A stretch of 64,000 nucleotides of DNA from Kiloniella laminariae DSM 19542 (GTDB taxonomy: Bacteria; Pseudomonadota; Alphaproteobacteria; Kiloniellales; Kiloniellaceae), in contig NZ_KB893135.1 in NCBI RefSeq assembly GCF_000374005.1, forward strand, positions 62,001 through 126,000, read 5' to 3'. The first letter of the stretch is position 1. The number at the start of each line of letters is the position of its first letter. Position numbers and translations under genes: made by a program. Below the pieces are notes generated by a model, which searched no databases, had not been told where the DNA came from, and was given only the letters and a program-made list of their open reading frames with translations. Below, one piece after another: positions 38,743 to 47,889 of this stretch.

Positions 38743-39576
38743 CTAGCGGCGTTTCTCAATCATATAGCTACTAGCCTCCTGATGCGACAGAGCATCGTCG
38801 GCATAGGTAAAAGTTCCCTGATCGCGAATTTCCAGGGCAGCGCGCATAAGTCCCCCAAGTGCAGCCCGAGCGAAAGAACCGCCAACAGAGATCCGTTTGA
38901 CGCCAACCGTCTCTAAATCAGTAAAGCTATAAGTGGCTCCGCCTCGGCCCATCACCACATTCACCGGCTTGGACAACGAACTGCAAACACTACGGATTGC
39001 ATCAAGATCGGACAGGCCCGGCGCATAGAGGACATCCGCCCCGGCCTCTTCAAAAGCCTGCAGGCGGCGGATGGTATCGTCCAGATCCGGGCGGCCATGG
39101 AGGAAATTCTCCGCCCGCGCGGTCAGGACGAAAGGCAGATCCCGGCTTGCCTCTGCCGCTGCACGAACCCGCTCCACCGCCAGCTCAAAGGCAAAGATCG
39201 GGTCATCCGGGTTGCCGCTGGCATCCTCAATGGAACCACCAACCAACCCGGTGGCTGTGGCAAGACGGACTGTATCAACGCAGCTTTGCGGATCAACCCC
39301 AAATCCTTCTTCCAGGTCGGCAGAAACAGGCAAGTCTGTTGCCGCAACAATTTCGCGGGCATTTTCCAGGGTGATCTCCCGGCTCAACCCTGTGGTGCCA
39401 TCACAATACCCCAAAGAAAAAGCCAGCCCGGCCGAGGTCGTTGCCAGCGCTTCGAACCCCAGCGTTGATAGCATCCGCGCTGTCCCCGCATTCCAGGGAT
39501 TAGGGATCAGAAAAGCGCCCTGCTTTTCGTGTAGAGCCTTAAAGGCTTCATATTTTTCCTGTTGGCTTTTGCTCAT
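38743..39576 (-). CDS. Isocitrate lyase/PEP mutase superfamily protein, copy 1
   Basis: A 277-residue TIM-barrel enzyme of the isocitrate lyase/phosphoenolpyruvate mutase superfamily. Signs include FLIPNPWNAGTARMLSTLGF, ALATTSAGLAFSLGY, PVSADLEEGFG (metal-binding acidic pair), GGSIEDASG, FVLTARAENFLHG and GADVLYAPGL. The cysteine loop of isocitrate lyase is absent, so this is the oxaloacetate-hydrolase/carboxyphosphonoenolpyruvate-type subgroup; substrate unknown. It is a close paralogue of 42278-43150. ATG 39576 has AAGG 9 bases upstream; a TTG two codons earlier is unlikely. Confidence 0.87.
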   Translation of the reverse strand: MSKSQQEKYEAFKALHEKQGAFLIPNPWNAGTARMLSTLGFEALATTSAGLAFSLGYCDGTTGLSREITLENAREIVAATDLPVSADLEEGFGVDPQSCVDTVRLATATGLVGGSIEDASGNPDDPIFAFELAVERVRAAAEASRDLPFVLTARAENFLHGRPDLDDTIRRLQAFEEAGADVLYAPGLSDLDAIRSVCSSLSKPVNVVMGRGGATYSFTDLETVGVKRISVGGSFARAALGGLMRAALEIRDQGTFTYADDALSHQEASSYMIEKRR

Positions 39577-39968
39577 TATCAAATACCTTTTTAGATCACA
39601 TCAAATAGGGTACTGGCCTTTCATCCAGAACATCAAACAGAACAAGTGTACCTGTCCTTTATTATTACAGAGGTACAAAAACGACAAAATCGCACCCCAT
39701 ATCCACACCATTTTCTCCACCCAGCCCCAGGTTTCCTCAGGCTCATGAATGTCTGAAAGGGTGTCACCTCTCCTCTTTTGGGTAGTATTCGAAGTGGATT
39801 AGCACCTGAACAATTGGCCTGGAAAGCGAAAAGACACCCCAAAAGCTGAACACCCAATCCCTTGCCAACACCCGCGAAGTTCCCTAGATTTTTACAGCTA
39901 TAGCTTGAGTGTGCCTTTATTAAACCGCCCTGACCAGCATCACGGCAGTCTAAGCAGAAAGACCTGAA
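39577..39968. other. Intergenic region between divergent genes
   Basis: About 390 bases between copy 1 of the PEP-mutase gene and paralogue B of the membrane family. A leftward open frame at 39633-39857 is not supported by a ribosome site or known product. Probably holds two promoters. Confidence 0.45.
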
Positions 39969-40859
39969 ATGACGGTACCTTCGTCTGAAACGCCCAGAGT
40001 ATTCCCCGCGGCTATGCCAGCCAAGCTGCCTGTCTTCGATACCTTGCTGGACGCTTTTACGCTCTGGGGCCGGAACTTTGTCTATTTCTCGCTACTGTCC
40101 CTGCTTTTTTCAGCGGGTCTTTCCCTGATCCCGGACTATCCGCCGGATGATCTGCTCGCGACGCTTGGCAACAGCGAAGCCTGGCCGCTCTATCTCGCCC
40201 AGACCTGCCTGCTGGTGATGCTGATCTACGCCTTTCAATTTCTGGTCACATGGCGCTGCTTTCACAAGCTGCAAAAGCCAGAGCCAAAAGAGGCCCGCTC
40301 CTGGCTTCCGCTGGCCTTTGCCCGCTTCAATCCGGCTTTATTGTTCTACATTATCTTTACCCTTGTCGCCTATCCTCTTATCCGGTTTTATCTACAGGAT
40401 TATAGCCTCCCTGCCAGCGACGGCGGGTTAGTATCAGGGGGCGTTTGGGGGGAAAACGACTTTTTGCCCCAGATCATCCAGAACGCCCCTGAATTTGTTC
40501 TGGCCCTGGTACTGTTTTTTCTGATCCCGGTTTTCGTGATTGAAAATCCGGGCATGCTCCCCGCCCTGCGGCGCAGCCTTCAGCTCGGCAAGGGTAATTA
40601 CGGGGCCATTCTCGGTCTGCTGCTCTTGAGCCTAGTCGTGCAATCCTTTTATGGCCTGGCCTTTGGGGCGATTTATCTTTTCCTGACAGAAGCTTTTGAT
40701 CTCTATGGTCTATCGCAAATTTTCTCGGGTTTTCCGTTGTCGTTCACAGATATCTTTTTCTGGTTACAGGTCGTGCTGATCCTTCCCTTCGATATTATTC
40801 TCTGCGCCTGCGCCTATGCTCATCTTTCCCCGGCCAGAGAAGCAAGTGCCCCGGTATGA
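39969..40859 (+). CDS. Six-helix membrane protein, paralogue B
   Basis: A 296-residue inner-membrane protein. AKLPVFDTLLDAFTLWGRNFVYFSLLSLLF near the N-terminus and FLIPVFVIENPGMLPALRRSLQLGKGNYGAILG in the middle match the proteins at 37769 and 40856. About six hydrophobic helices are visible. The stop overlaps the start of paralogue C by four bases (ATGA), so the two are translationally coupled. Function unknown; the copies probably form a complex or replaced one another after duplication. Confidence 0.7.
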   Translation: MTVPSSETPRVFPAAMPAKLPVFDTLLDAFTLWGRNFVYFSLLSLLFSAGLSLIPDYPPDDLLATLGNSEAWPLYLAQTCLLVMLIYAFQFLVTWRCFHKLQKPEPKEARSWLPLAFARFNPALLFYIIFTLVAYPLIRFYLQDYSLPASDGGLVSGGVWGENDFLPQIIQNAPEFVLALVLFFLIPVFVIENPGMLPALRRSLQLGKGNYGAILGLLLLSLVVQSFYGLAFGAIYLFLTEAFDLYGLSQIFSGFPLSFTDIFFWLQVVLILPFDIILCACAYAHLSPAREASAPV

Positions 40860-41725
40860 CGACGATCTCACAAGTTTCCCCGGAAAAGCTGCCTGTCATC
40901 AACACGCTGTCACAAACCTTTCGTCTCTGGGGCCAAAACCTTGTCTACTTCTCGCTTCTCGGCCTGATGTTCAGGGGCGGCATTTATCTGTTCGAAGTGT
41001 CACTGGAGGCAGCTTCCTATCTATTCAAAGTCTATATTCACATGATGATCAGACTGGGTCTGCTTATGGCCGTGCAGAGCCTCCTGACCTATGGCTTTTA
41101 CCTCCTGATCACCCGGAGATGCCATCATTACGGCCGACAAGGTCACACCAGCCAACTTCACACAGAACAAGTTCACGCCCCACAGCGCCCTCTTCCCAAA
41201 ATATCACGGCTTAACCCTGCTCTCCTGCTTGCTGTTCTGACTTTTGTCGTCTTCCTGCCCTTGTTCAAGCTGGGCACCACCGTTTTTCTGATCGTCAACC
41301 CCGGCCCTGACATCCTCTTCTCCCAGCTGCCCTTTCTTGTCGGCAATATTCCCGGCTATATCCTGGCGCTGATTTTCTTTATCTTTATCCCCGTGGCAGT
41401 CATCGAGCAACCGGGGCCAGACAAAGCGCTGGAAAGGTGCCTCGACCTCTCTAGAGGTCATAGATGGTCCCTGTTCTGGCTTTTTCTCTTCACTGGCCTG
41501 TTTTTGACCTTGATCGCGCAGCCCGTCTCCTACCTCCTGCCCCTGATCCCCCAGGGAGGATTCCTGATTTCCGAAATCTGGTTTGACTATCACAGAACAG
41601 GCGCAACCCTGGTTCAGGGATTGACTGCCCCCTTTGTTGCTCTGCTCTGGTACTCGGCCTACACCAACCTTGCCGGGATCAAATACAGCCAAAGCCCAGA
41701 ACAGCTGAACAGGATTTTTGAATAG
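40856..41725 (+). CDS. Six-helix membrane protein, paralogue C
   Basis: A 289-residue inner-membrane protein with about six helices. EKLPVINTLSQTFRLWGQNLVYFSLLGLMF and FIPVAVIEQPGPDKALERCLDLSRGHRWSLF repeat the signatures of paralogues A and B. A histidine/glutamine-rich loop between helices 2 and 3 (RCHHYGRQGHTSQLH) distinguishes it. ATG lies inside the end of the preceding gene. A weak inverted repeat (GGGCTGAT at 41727, ATCAGCCC ending 41759) follows the stop but has no T run. Confidence 0.7.
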   Translation: MTTISQVSPEKLPVINTLSQTFRLWGQNLVYFSLLGLMFRGGIYLFEVSLEAASYLFKVYIHMMIRLGLLMAVQSLLTYGFYLLITRRCHHYGRQGHTSQLHTEQVHAPQRPLPKISRLNPALLLAVLTFVVFLPLFKLGTTVFLIVNPGPDILFSQLPFLVGNIPGYILALIFFIFIPVAVIEQPGPDKALERCLDLSRGHRWSLFWLFLFTGLFLTLIAQPVSYLLPLIPQGGFLISEIWFDYHRTGATLVQGLTAPFVALLWYSAYTNLAGIKYSQSPEQLNRIFE

Positions 41726-41881
41726 GGGGCTGATCTAGCTGATGGCCTGTTATCAGCCCTGATCTGGACTTCAGCAGGTAAATATTTACGGCCCTTAGTT
41801 TCGACTTATCAAAACAGGTCCCATAGGCTAAGGTTTCCTGCCCCATAAACGTCCAGACCCGTTAACTTGAGGACCCCCGGC

Positions 41882-42295
41882 ATGTCGAGAAGAGCAGAAG
41901 TGCCGGAGAAGGTTCTGGCATACCAAGGGAGGCAGAGCGCCAAACCCAACATCAGATGGATAGCGGCAATCTCGACCACCTTTTCTTTCCTGCTGTGTTA
42001 CGGCACCCTCGTTATTATCTCTCTGCTTGGTCAGGTCGGGGTTGCCATGGCGATCAATGACACCCTCTGGGCAGGCGCCATTGTCAGTACCGCAGGGCTT
42101 GCCCTGGCAGGACTGATCTGGGGTCTCTTGCGACACAAAAATCCCTGGCCCAGTGTTATCGGCGCAAGCGGTGCTCTGTTGCTGACCTATACCATGTTTC
42201 AGCAGTACAGCATCCTGATAGAACTGGCCGGGTTTATCCTGCTTTTTTCAGCGGCTCTTTGGGACTGGCACAGCCAGTCAGCTTCCCGGCCATAA
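41882..42295 (+). CDS. Small four-helix membrane protein
   Basis: A 137-residue protein with four hydrophobic helices (about 24-48, 54-78, 88-104 and 109-128), short loops and no recognised motif beyond a general MerC-like shape. GAGG upstream of the ATG supports the start. Its end overlaps the end of the convergent PEP-mutase paralogue by 18 bases. Function unknown. Confidence 0.6.
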   Translation: MSRRAEVPEKVLAYQGRQSAKPNIRWIAAISTTFSFLLCYGTLVIISLLGQVGVAMAINDTLWAGAIVSTAGLALAGLIWGLLRHKNPWPSVIGASGALLLTYTMFQQYSILIELAGFILLFSAALWDWHSQSASRP

Positions 42296-43150
42296 AACAC
42301 CTGCACCGAAACGCTGTTCAGTTTTTCCTTGTGCCATATATCCGCTGGCCTCGGCGTCTGGCAGGGCATCATCGGCATAGTCAAAAGTGCCATGGTCACG
42401 GATTTCTGTGGCGGCGCGGATCATCGCCCCCAGGGCCGCCCGCGCGAAAGAGCCACCAACTGAAATGCGCTTGACCCCGGCATCCTGAAGTTCGCTCAGG
42501 CTATAGCGCTTGCCGCTCAGGCCCATCACCACATTGACCGGTTTCGACACAGCAGCACAGACCCTGCGGATGGCCTCCAGATCAGGCAGGCCGGGGGCAT
42601 AGAGCACATCGGCCCCGACTTCTTCAAAAGCCTGCAGGCGGCGGATAGTATCGTCCAGATCCGGGCGGCCATGCAGGAAATTCTCCGCCCGTGCGGTCAG
42701 CAAAAAAGGGAGATTCCGGCTGGCCTCTGCCGCCGCCCGGATACGCTCCACCGCCAGATCAAAGTCGAAAATCGGATCGGTGGCATCGCCCGTGGCATCT
42801 TCGATCGATCCGCCGACGAGCCCGACAGAGGCAGCCAGGCGGATGGTATCCACACAGCTTTGCGGTGATCTGCCAAAGCCGCCTTCCAGATCAGCCGAAA
42901 CCGGAAGGTCTGTTGCCGCGACGATCTCCCGCGCATTTTCCAGAACCGCTTCCCGGCTCAGCGCCGCCGCACTGTCGCGACAACCCAGCGCAAAAGCAAG
43001 TCCGGCAGAGGTCGTCGCCAATGCCTCGAACCCCAAAGCCTCAAGTATCCGCGCCGTCCCTCCATTCCAGGGATTGGGGATCAGAAAGGTTTCCTGACGT
43101 TGATGCAGAGCATTAAAAGCTTCGTATTTTTCCTGCTGGGTCTTTTTCAT
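42278..43150 (-). CDS. Isocitrate lyase/PEP mutase superfamily protein, copy 2
   Basis: A 290-residue paralogue of the protein at 38743-39576. They share nearly the whole length (QQEKYEAF, FLIPNPWN.GTAR, GFEALATTSAGLAF, AREIVAATDLPVSADLE, GGSIEDA and LTARAENFLHGRPDLDDTI). The acidic metal pair and the GGSIED motif are kept. It differs in a longer C-terminal tail (about 12 residues) that runs into the convergent gene. ATG 43150 has GAGGAG 8 bases upstream. Substrate unknown, as for copy 1. Confidence 0.87.
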   Translation of the reverse strand: MKKTQQEKYEAFNALHQRQETFLIPNPWNGGTARILEALGFEALATTSAGLAFALGCRDSAAALSREAVLENAREIVAATDLPVSADLEGGFGRSPQSCVDTIRLAASVGLVGGSIEDATGDATDPIFDFDLAVERIRAAAEASRNLPFLLTARAENFLHGRPDLDDTIRRLQAFEEVGADVLYAPGLPDLEAIRRVCAAVSKPVNVVMGLSGKRYSLSELQDAGVKRISVGGSFARAALGAMIRAATEIRDHGTFDYADDALPDAEASGYMAQGKTEQRFGAGVLWPGS

Positions 43151-43357
43151 CACGCTGGCTCCTCTTCCAGACTGTTCCTGAATGCGATTTTTATTAAAAA
43201 AACCCTCTTAACGGGCGCTTAATACATAAAAACTACTCTTAATTGAATTTATTTAATGATGTCACAAGATAATCATCTTACTTGGTTGCTCGAAAGCTTC
43301 CCAATTTTTTAACCCTACCTCAAACCACGATCACCTCGTCTATTTAAGGGTATTAAA

Positions 43358-44383
43358 ATGAAACAACTTCCAACTGACTGCAAAAAACAAAAAGACGTCA
43401 CAAACCATCACAGACTTCGAAACCTGTTCCTGCCGCAATTTTTCCTGCTTCTATTCTCATTCGCCCTACTGGGCAGCCATCCTGCCTCAGCCGACACGCA
43501 ACTGACCTGGACACAACAAACATCTGGCACGCACAAAGGCGAAACTTATCTTGGGGCCACCTGGGGCCATGACCAGTTTATCGTCGTGGGCAGGGCGAAC
43601 TACTCAGGGGCGAAAAACACCGCGCCCTCCCCCATCCTGACATCTTCCGATGGCATCACCTGGACCCGTCAGACTTCCGGCACCCAAAACTCCCTGTTTG
43701 GTGTAACCTGGGGGAACGGCCAATATATTGCTGTCGGAGATAGCGGAACAATTCTGACCTCGCCTGACGGCGTTACCTGGACGGCCCAAAGCTCGGGTAC
43801 ACAACAGAACCTGTTTTCTGTTACGTGGGGGGATTCACTCTACGTTGCCGTAGGTGGGGGACCAGACATAATTTTAACCTCGCCAGATGGCATCACCTGG
43901 ACCGACAGATCCCTAAACACCGGATATGGTTTTGTTACAGTCATAAGAGAGAACGGCCTGTTCCTCGCAGGGGGTGATCTTGCTAACAGTATTAACACCT
44001 CACCAGACGGCAAAACCTGGTCACAGCATATTTTCGCCGGGGCACAAGCCTATTACGGTATTGCCTGGAATGGCAGCACCTTTGCCGCCGCCGGAATATC
44101 AGGCTCGGGTACAGGGACAACAAGTACAATCGCAACCTCTTCTGATGGCCTGAACTGGACTGCCCAACCCACTTTAGGCAGCTACTCTCTCCGGGGTCTT
44201 ACCTGGAGCGGCACCCAGTTTGTTGCTGTCGGACAATACGGCAATATCTTCATTTCAACCGACGGCACCAACTGGACGCATCAAACATATGTAGCTTCTG
44301 ATGCTTTGATTGCCGTTACCAGCTCGACAACCCAAATTGTTGCTGTCGGTGCTGCACACATCATTCTGACAGCTGCACCCTAG
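43358..44383 (+). CDS. Secreted beta-propeller-like repeat protein
   Basis: A 341-residue exported protein. A hydrophobic leader ends near HPASADTQL, about residue 49. The mature part consists of six to seven repeats of about 45 residues, each with a tryptophan-rich strand set: TWTRQTSGTQNSLFGVTWG, QYIAVGDSGTILTSPDG, then TWTAQSSGTQQNLFSVTWG. The pattern suits a sialidase/BNR-like or photosystem-assembly-like propeller. No catalytic residues stand out, so binding or surface structure is more likely than enzyme activity. Single gene. Confidence 0.72.
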   Translation: MKQLPTDCKKQKDVTNHHRLRNLFLPQFFLLLFSFALLGSHPASADTQLTWTQQTSGTHKGETYLGATWGHDQFIVVGRANYSGAKNTAPSPILTSSDGITWTRQTSGTQNSLFGVTWGNGQYIAVGDSGTILTSPDGVTWTAQSSGTQQNLFSVTWGDSLYVAVGGGPDIILTSPDGITWTDRSLNTGYGFVTVIRENGLFLAGGDLANSINTSPDGKTWSQHIFAGAQAYYGIAWNGSTFAAAGISGSGTGTTSTIATSSDGLNWTAQPTLGSYSLRGLTWSGTQFVAVGQYGNIFISTDGTNWTHQTYVASDALIAVTSSTTQIVAVGAAHIILTAAP

Positions 44384-44398
44384 AACCACAAAAAGATA

Positions 44399-44421
44399 GG
44401 GTGGATCAAAACGGTCCACCC
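44399..44421 (-). terminator. Hairpin between convergent genes
   Basis: GGGTGGA and TCCACCC pair around a 9-base loop. On the minus strand the hairpin is followed after a few bases by a T run (TCTTTTT), so it probably terminates the leftward gene at 44462-44830. Confidence 0.65.
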
Positions 44422-44461
44422 TCCAAAATCCTCTGCAAGAGCCCAAAACAGGAAATTCTCT

Positions 44462-44830
44462 TTAGGCGAGCTGCATGCTCTCTTCCGGTTTATGCAAGCT
44501 GACCACTGTCAGAACGGCCAGACCATTGACCCAGTAATAGATCGCATCAATACCGCTAAGCCCGAGGATAAAGGGGATCGTCGCAAAGATTGCCCCAACG
44601 GCAAAGTCAACAGCGAGGTGAAAACGGTAGGGTAATACACGGATAAGACCGAGATGGTGATCTGTCAGAAGGGTAAGAATAAAGGCAGCCAAACCCGTCA
44701 CAACTGAAAGCCAGAGCGCGGCGGGATGGCTGCTCCCCAGATTGAGAGCAAAGGGAAGGGCAACAAGACTGATCGCAACTGGATAGTCGAGATAGGCATG
44801 GATGGTTTTGGTAACAAAGCGCGGTATCAT
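44462..44830 (-). CDS. Four-helix membrane protein, SPW-repeat-like
   Basis: A 122-residue membrane protein with four helices: PVAISLVALPFALNL, LWLSVVTGLAAFILTLL, FAVGAIFATIPFILGL and AIYYWVNGLAVLTVVSL. A short conserved-looking VLPYRFHLAVDF sits between helices 2 and 3. Proteins of this shape occur in alphaproteobacteria and resemble SPW-repeat proteins, but their function is unknown. AAGGAG lies 8 bases upstream of the ATG. Confidence 0.68.
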   Translation of the reverse strand: MIPRFVTKTIHAYLDYPVAISLVALPFALNLGSSHPAALWLSVVTGLAAFILTLLTDHHLGLIRVLPYRFHLAVDFAVGAIFATIPFILGLSGIDAIYYWVNGLAVLTVVSLHKPEESMQLA

Positions 44831-44975
44831 CGTATCAGCTCCTTTATAACTTGATCATTTTTCCAAGGTATTTCCTTGTTAAGGAAAATTTTCTCGAAAC
44901 TCGTATGATCAATGTAAGCAAAAATTCCGTACGATGAAGTTCAGATGGTTCGCGTTATTTGTCAGATCGTTCAAA

Positions 44976-45911
44976 CTACTGCGCGCTTCTGTACCCCGCA
45001 GGTGACATGCCAACTTCTTTTTTAAATACCCGCGAAAAGGCGGATTCAGAGGCATAGCCAATCAGTGCTGCGGCTTCGGCGACATTCATGTTCTGTTCAA
45101 CCAGCCCCTGCCGGGCAATCTGCATGCGCCAAGAGGTAAGATACTGCATCGGTGTTACGCCCATCTTCCGGGCAAAGTGTTGGGCAAAGCTGGTTCGGGA
45201 CAGTCCGGCTTCACGCGCCAGATTTTCCACAGACCAGCTCTTGGCCGGGTCCTTGTGAAAAGCGTTCAGGGCCCGGGAGATATGCGGATCGGCAAAGGCG
45301 GCAAGCCCCGTAATATCTGGCCCCTGCGTCTCGATAAACATGCGGATGGCCTGGGCAAAGATCACTTCCGACATTTTCAGCGCGATCAGATCTCCGCCGA
45401 ATTTGGCGCCGCCTGCTTCATCACCGATCATCCGCAAGGTTGCCTCCATCCATTTACCCGCCGTTTCGCCGTAATTGGGAATGTGGATATAGTCGGGAAG
45501 CTGGTCAAAAATCATGTGCCTTGCATCTTTGGCAAAGGAAAAATGACCACAAATAAGCTGGGTCTCTTTTTCCACATCTCCCCCGCCATAAACCAGAACG
45601 CCATCCCCTTTGTAGCCGGACTCTTCCAGAACACGCTCTAGTGGCAGAATTTCGCGCGGGGAAGTATTTGCACAATAAAGGCTGTGGCTGGCCCCATGTG
45701 GAATGATCACCAGATTCCCCTGTGCCAGCACCAGATTTTCCCCGGTCCTGTTGATCATCACCTTGCAGCTTCCGCGATGCGCAAAGTGGAAGCGGGCCGC
45801 ATTTTCAAAGGGCGGCACCTCAAGCCCCCAGGTAGAGGTAAAAGAGGTTCGAAAGTACAGGGTGCCCTTCACGGAAAGGCGTGTGAGTATGTCACTGAGT
45901 AAATCCAGCAT
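44976..45911 (-). CDS. AraC-family transcriptional regulator with cupin-type sensor domain
   Basis: A 311-residue regulator. The N-terminal cupin-like domain starts at MLDLLSDILTRLSVKGTLYF and includes FHFAHRGSCKVMI and VIIPHGASHSLYC. The C-terminal pair of helix-turn-helix motifs is clear: WSVENLAREAGLSRTSFAQHF, MGVTPMQYLTSWRMQIARQ and VAEAAALIGYASESAFSRVFKKEVGMSP. ATG 45911 has GGGAGGA 6 bases upstream; the frame is open to 46124 without support. Repeated GATTATG elements lie just upstream and may be its operator. Confidence 0.92.
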   Translation of the reverse strand: MLDLLSDILTRLSVKGTLYFRTSFTSTWGLEVPPFENAARFHFAHRGSCKVMINRTGENLVLAQGNLVIIPHGASHSLYCANTSPREILPLERVLEESGYKGDGVLVYGGGDVEKETQLICGHFSFAKDARHMIFDQLPDYIHIPNYGETAGKWMEATLRMIGDEAGGAKFGGDLIALKMSEVIFAQAIRMFIETQGPDITGLAAFADPHISRALNAFHKDPAKSWSVENLAREAGLSRTSFAQHFARKMGVTPMQYLTSWRMQIARQGLVEQNMNVAEAAALIGYASESAFSRVFKKEVGMSPAGYRSAQ

Positions 45912-46005
45912 GCCCGATCCTCCCTGTTCTTTGCACTGCGTTTTTAATGCGCTGCAGGTCCTTCGTTTAAACAGGGCTCGTCGATGGAAAGCCAGGGCCC
46001 TGGCT

Positions 46006-46059
46006 GATGATGGCCCTGACCGATTATGTCCCTGCTGATTATGGCCTAGGTCGATTATG
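46006..46059. promoter_or_regulatory. Four phased GATTATG-like direct repeats upstream of the AraC regulator
   Basis: GATGATG at 46006 and GATTATG at 46022, 46037 and 46053 recur at 15-16-base steps. They lie in the 317-base region between the divergent AraC-regulator and DUF4142 genes. Phased direct repeats fit binding by an AraC-type protein. Nothing else recognised in 45912-46228. Confidence 0.35.
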
Positions 46060-46228
46060 GAAAATGATCCCGGCATCGTCCAGTCGTTTGAACGATCTGA
46101 CACATAATACGAACCATCAGACATTCACAGTCCGGCTTATTCGCGCTTTCCTGTCTCCAGCCAAGATCCATCAAAATTTGCAATGGAGCTCATGGTGAAA
46201 CTTTTTGTGAACATCGCTGGAGATACAA

Positions 46229-46783
46229 ATGAAAAAACTGGCTTCCGTTATTCTTACCCTGGGGACCCTGACACTGGGCAGCCTGCCGTTGAGCCTTGCC
46301 TTTACCTCTCCCGTCCTTGCTGAAAATCCCGCAGAACTGAACGATCTGGAAATCGCGCATGTGGCCTATAGCGCAGATAACATCGATATCAGATATGCCC
46401 ACCTGGCTCTGGCCTTGTCAGACAATCCAGAGGTGCGCACATTTGCCCAGACCATGATCCGCGATCATGAAGCCGTGAACAAGGCAGCTCTTGATCTTTT
46501 GGGAAAACTCGGCGCGACGGCGCAGGATAATTTCCTGAGCCAGACCCTGAACAGCAATTCTGAAAAGATCATCACGGATCTTGCTGCCTTGCGCGGTGCG
46601 GAATTTGACCATGCCTACGCAACGAATGAACTCGCCTACCACAAGGCAGTCAATGAACTGGTGGAACACAGCTTTATTCCGAATATTGAAAATGCGGAAG
46701 TAAAAGCCCTGTTCAAACAAGGACTGGAAATTTTCAAGGGCCATGAACATCATGCTGAAATGATGGTTCAGAAGCTTAAATGA
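46229..46783 (+). CDS. DUF4142 periplasmic four-helix protein
   Basis: A 184-residue exported protein with a signal peptide (about 1-32, ending SPVLAEN). The mature part is a ferritin-like helical bundle of the DUF4142 family: LNDLEIAHVAYSADNIDIRYAH, VRTFAQTMIRDHEAVNKAA, FDHAYATNELAYHKAVNELV and GHEHHAEMMVQ. Histidine and glutamate residues recur in the helices, but metal binding is not established. It overlaps the next gene by four bases (ATGA), so it is coupled to a cupredoxin. Such pairs are common and point to a periplasmic redox or stress role. Confidence 0.88.
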   Translation: MKKLASVILTLGTLTLGSLPLSLAFTSPVLAENPAELNDLEIAHVAYSADNIDIRYAHLALALSDNPEVRTFAQTMIRDHEAVNKAALDLLGKLGATAQDNFLSQTLNSNSEKIITDLAALRGAEFDHAYATNELAYHKAVNELVEHSFIPNIENAEVKALFKQGLEIFKGHEHHAEMMVQKLK

Positions 46784-47169
46784 GCGGTCTCATGAAAAAC
46801 AACGCCATAAAACGTCGCGCTGTTCTGGTCGCAAGGATAATCATGGTTGGTGCAACGGGGGTTCTCGTTGCATCAACCGGGCTTTCGCGCTTTGCAAACG
46901 CCGCAGGTAACCACCGGGAATATCTTGTTGAAATCCGGAATCTCAGGTTTGTTCCAGAAGAGTTGGAAGTCGCTGTGGGAGACACGATCCGCTGGATCAA
47001 CCAGGATATCAGTCCCCACACCGCAACCGCCCTAGACGGGGAGTGGGATACGCAAGAGTTGATACAGGGCCAAAGCCATAGCCTGGTTGTGACACAGGAG
47101 ATGGCTGGGGAATACTACTGCCTGTTCCATCCCCACATGCGCGGTAAAATCAGATTACGGCAAGAGTAA
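46780..47169 (+). CDS. Cupredoxin (plastocyanin/amicyanin-like) periplasmic protein
   Basis: A 129-residue exported protein with a signal anchor or peptide (about 13-42) and a single cupredoxin fold. The copper ligands of a type-1 site are visible: His in DISPHTATAL, then Cys, His and Met in YYCLFHPHM. VEIRNLRFVPEELEVAVGDTIRW is the usual start of the fold. It is an electron carrier or copper-binding protein. It is coupled to the DUF4142 gene by a four-base overlap, so both are probably made together. Confidence 0.9.
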   Translation: MSGLMKNNAIKRRAVLVARIIMVGATGVLVASTGLSRFANAAGNHREYLVEIRNLRFVPEELEVAVGDTIRWINQDISPHTATALDGEWDTQELIQGQSHSLVVTQEMAGEYYCLFHPHMRGKIRLRQE

Positions 47170-47360
47170 GCCATCCGGCAGATACCCTTGATTCCGGCCA
47201 CGGGGATAACAAGCTGACAAACGCATCGGTAACAGCCTCTCTCGATCAAGCTGTTGCCCACTACTCAAAATGGATAAACCATCCAGTACTTTTCAAATCC
47301 TGTTTTCACAGCTAGCTTAGCGGGCATGAGTTCTGTCTTAGCCATACAGGAAAGCAATTC

Positions 47361-47786
47361 ATGCCGTCCACACAGGAAACGTCCCCTTCCCTGTCTGCTC
47401 CTAAACCAGTTCAGGTCAAACCGGTCCACCGGGCCAGCTGTCACTGCGGCGCGGTGCAGCTGGAACTGACCCTGCCCAAGGGCATCGAAGACCCGAGGCG
47501 CTGTGACTGTTCGATCTGTCGCAGGCGTGGGGCCATTGCCGCGTCGGTCAGTCTGAAAAACCTTAAAGTGGTCGCTGGCGCGGAACACCTGCGCCTCTAC
47601 CAGTTCAACACCATGACCGCAAAACATTATTTCTGCGGGATCTGTGGCATCTACACCCACCACCAGCGCCGCTCCAACCCCGAAGAATATGGCTACAACG
47701 TCGCCTGCCTGGAGGGTATCAACCCCTTTGACCTGGGCGACATCCCCGTCAGCGACGGCATCAACCATCCCTCGGACCGGCGCTAG
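47361..47786 (+). CDS. GFA family protein (glutathione-dependent formaldehyde-activating-like)
   Basis: A 141-residue protein with the zinc-binding cysteines of the GFA (Mss4-like) fold: ASCHCGAVQLEL, RRCDCSICRRRG and YFCGICGIYTHHQRR. It has the family's length, ending soon after NPFDLGDIPV. Founding members were reported to speed the reaction of formaldehyde with glutathione, but most relatives are uncharacterised. AGGA lies 9 bases upstream of the ATG. Single gene. Confidence 0.88.
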   Translation: MPSTQETSPSLSAPKPVQVKPVHRASCHCGAVQLELTLPKGIEDPRRCDCSICRRRGAIAASVSLKNLKVVAGAEHLRLYQFNTMTAKHYFCGICGIYTHHQRRSNPEEYGYNVACLEGINPFDLGDIPVSDGINHPSDRR

Positions 47787-47889
47787 CCGGAACTTGCATT
47801 TCTCGATTGCAACAGAACTGTCAGATTTTGGTAAGATTTACCCGTTAGTCTTGATGCAAGATCCACTTGTACAAAACGGGGATATAACG

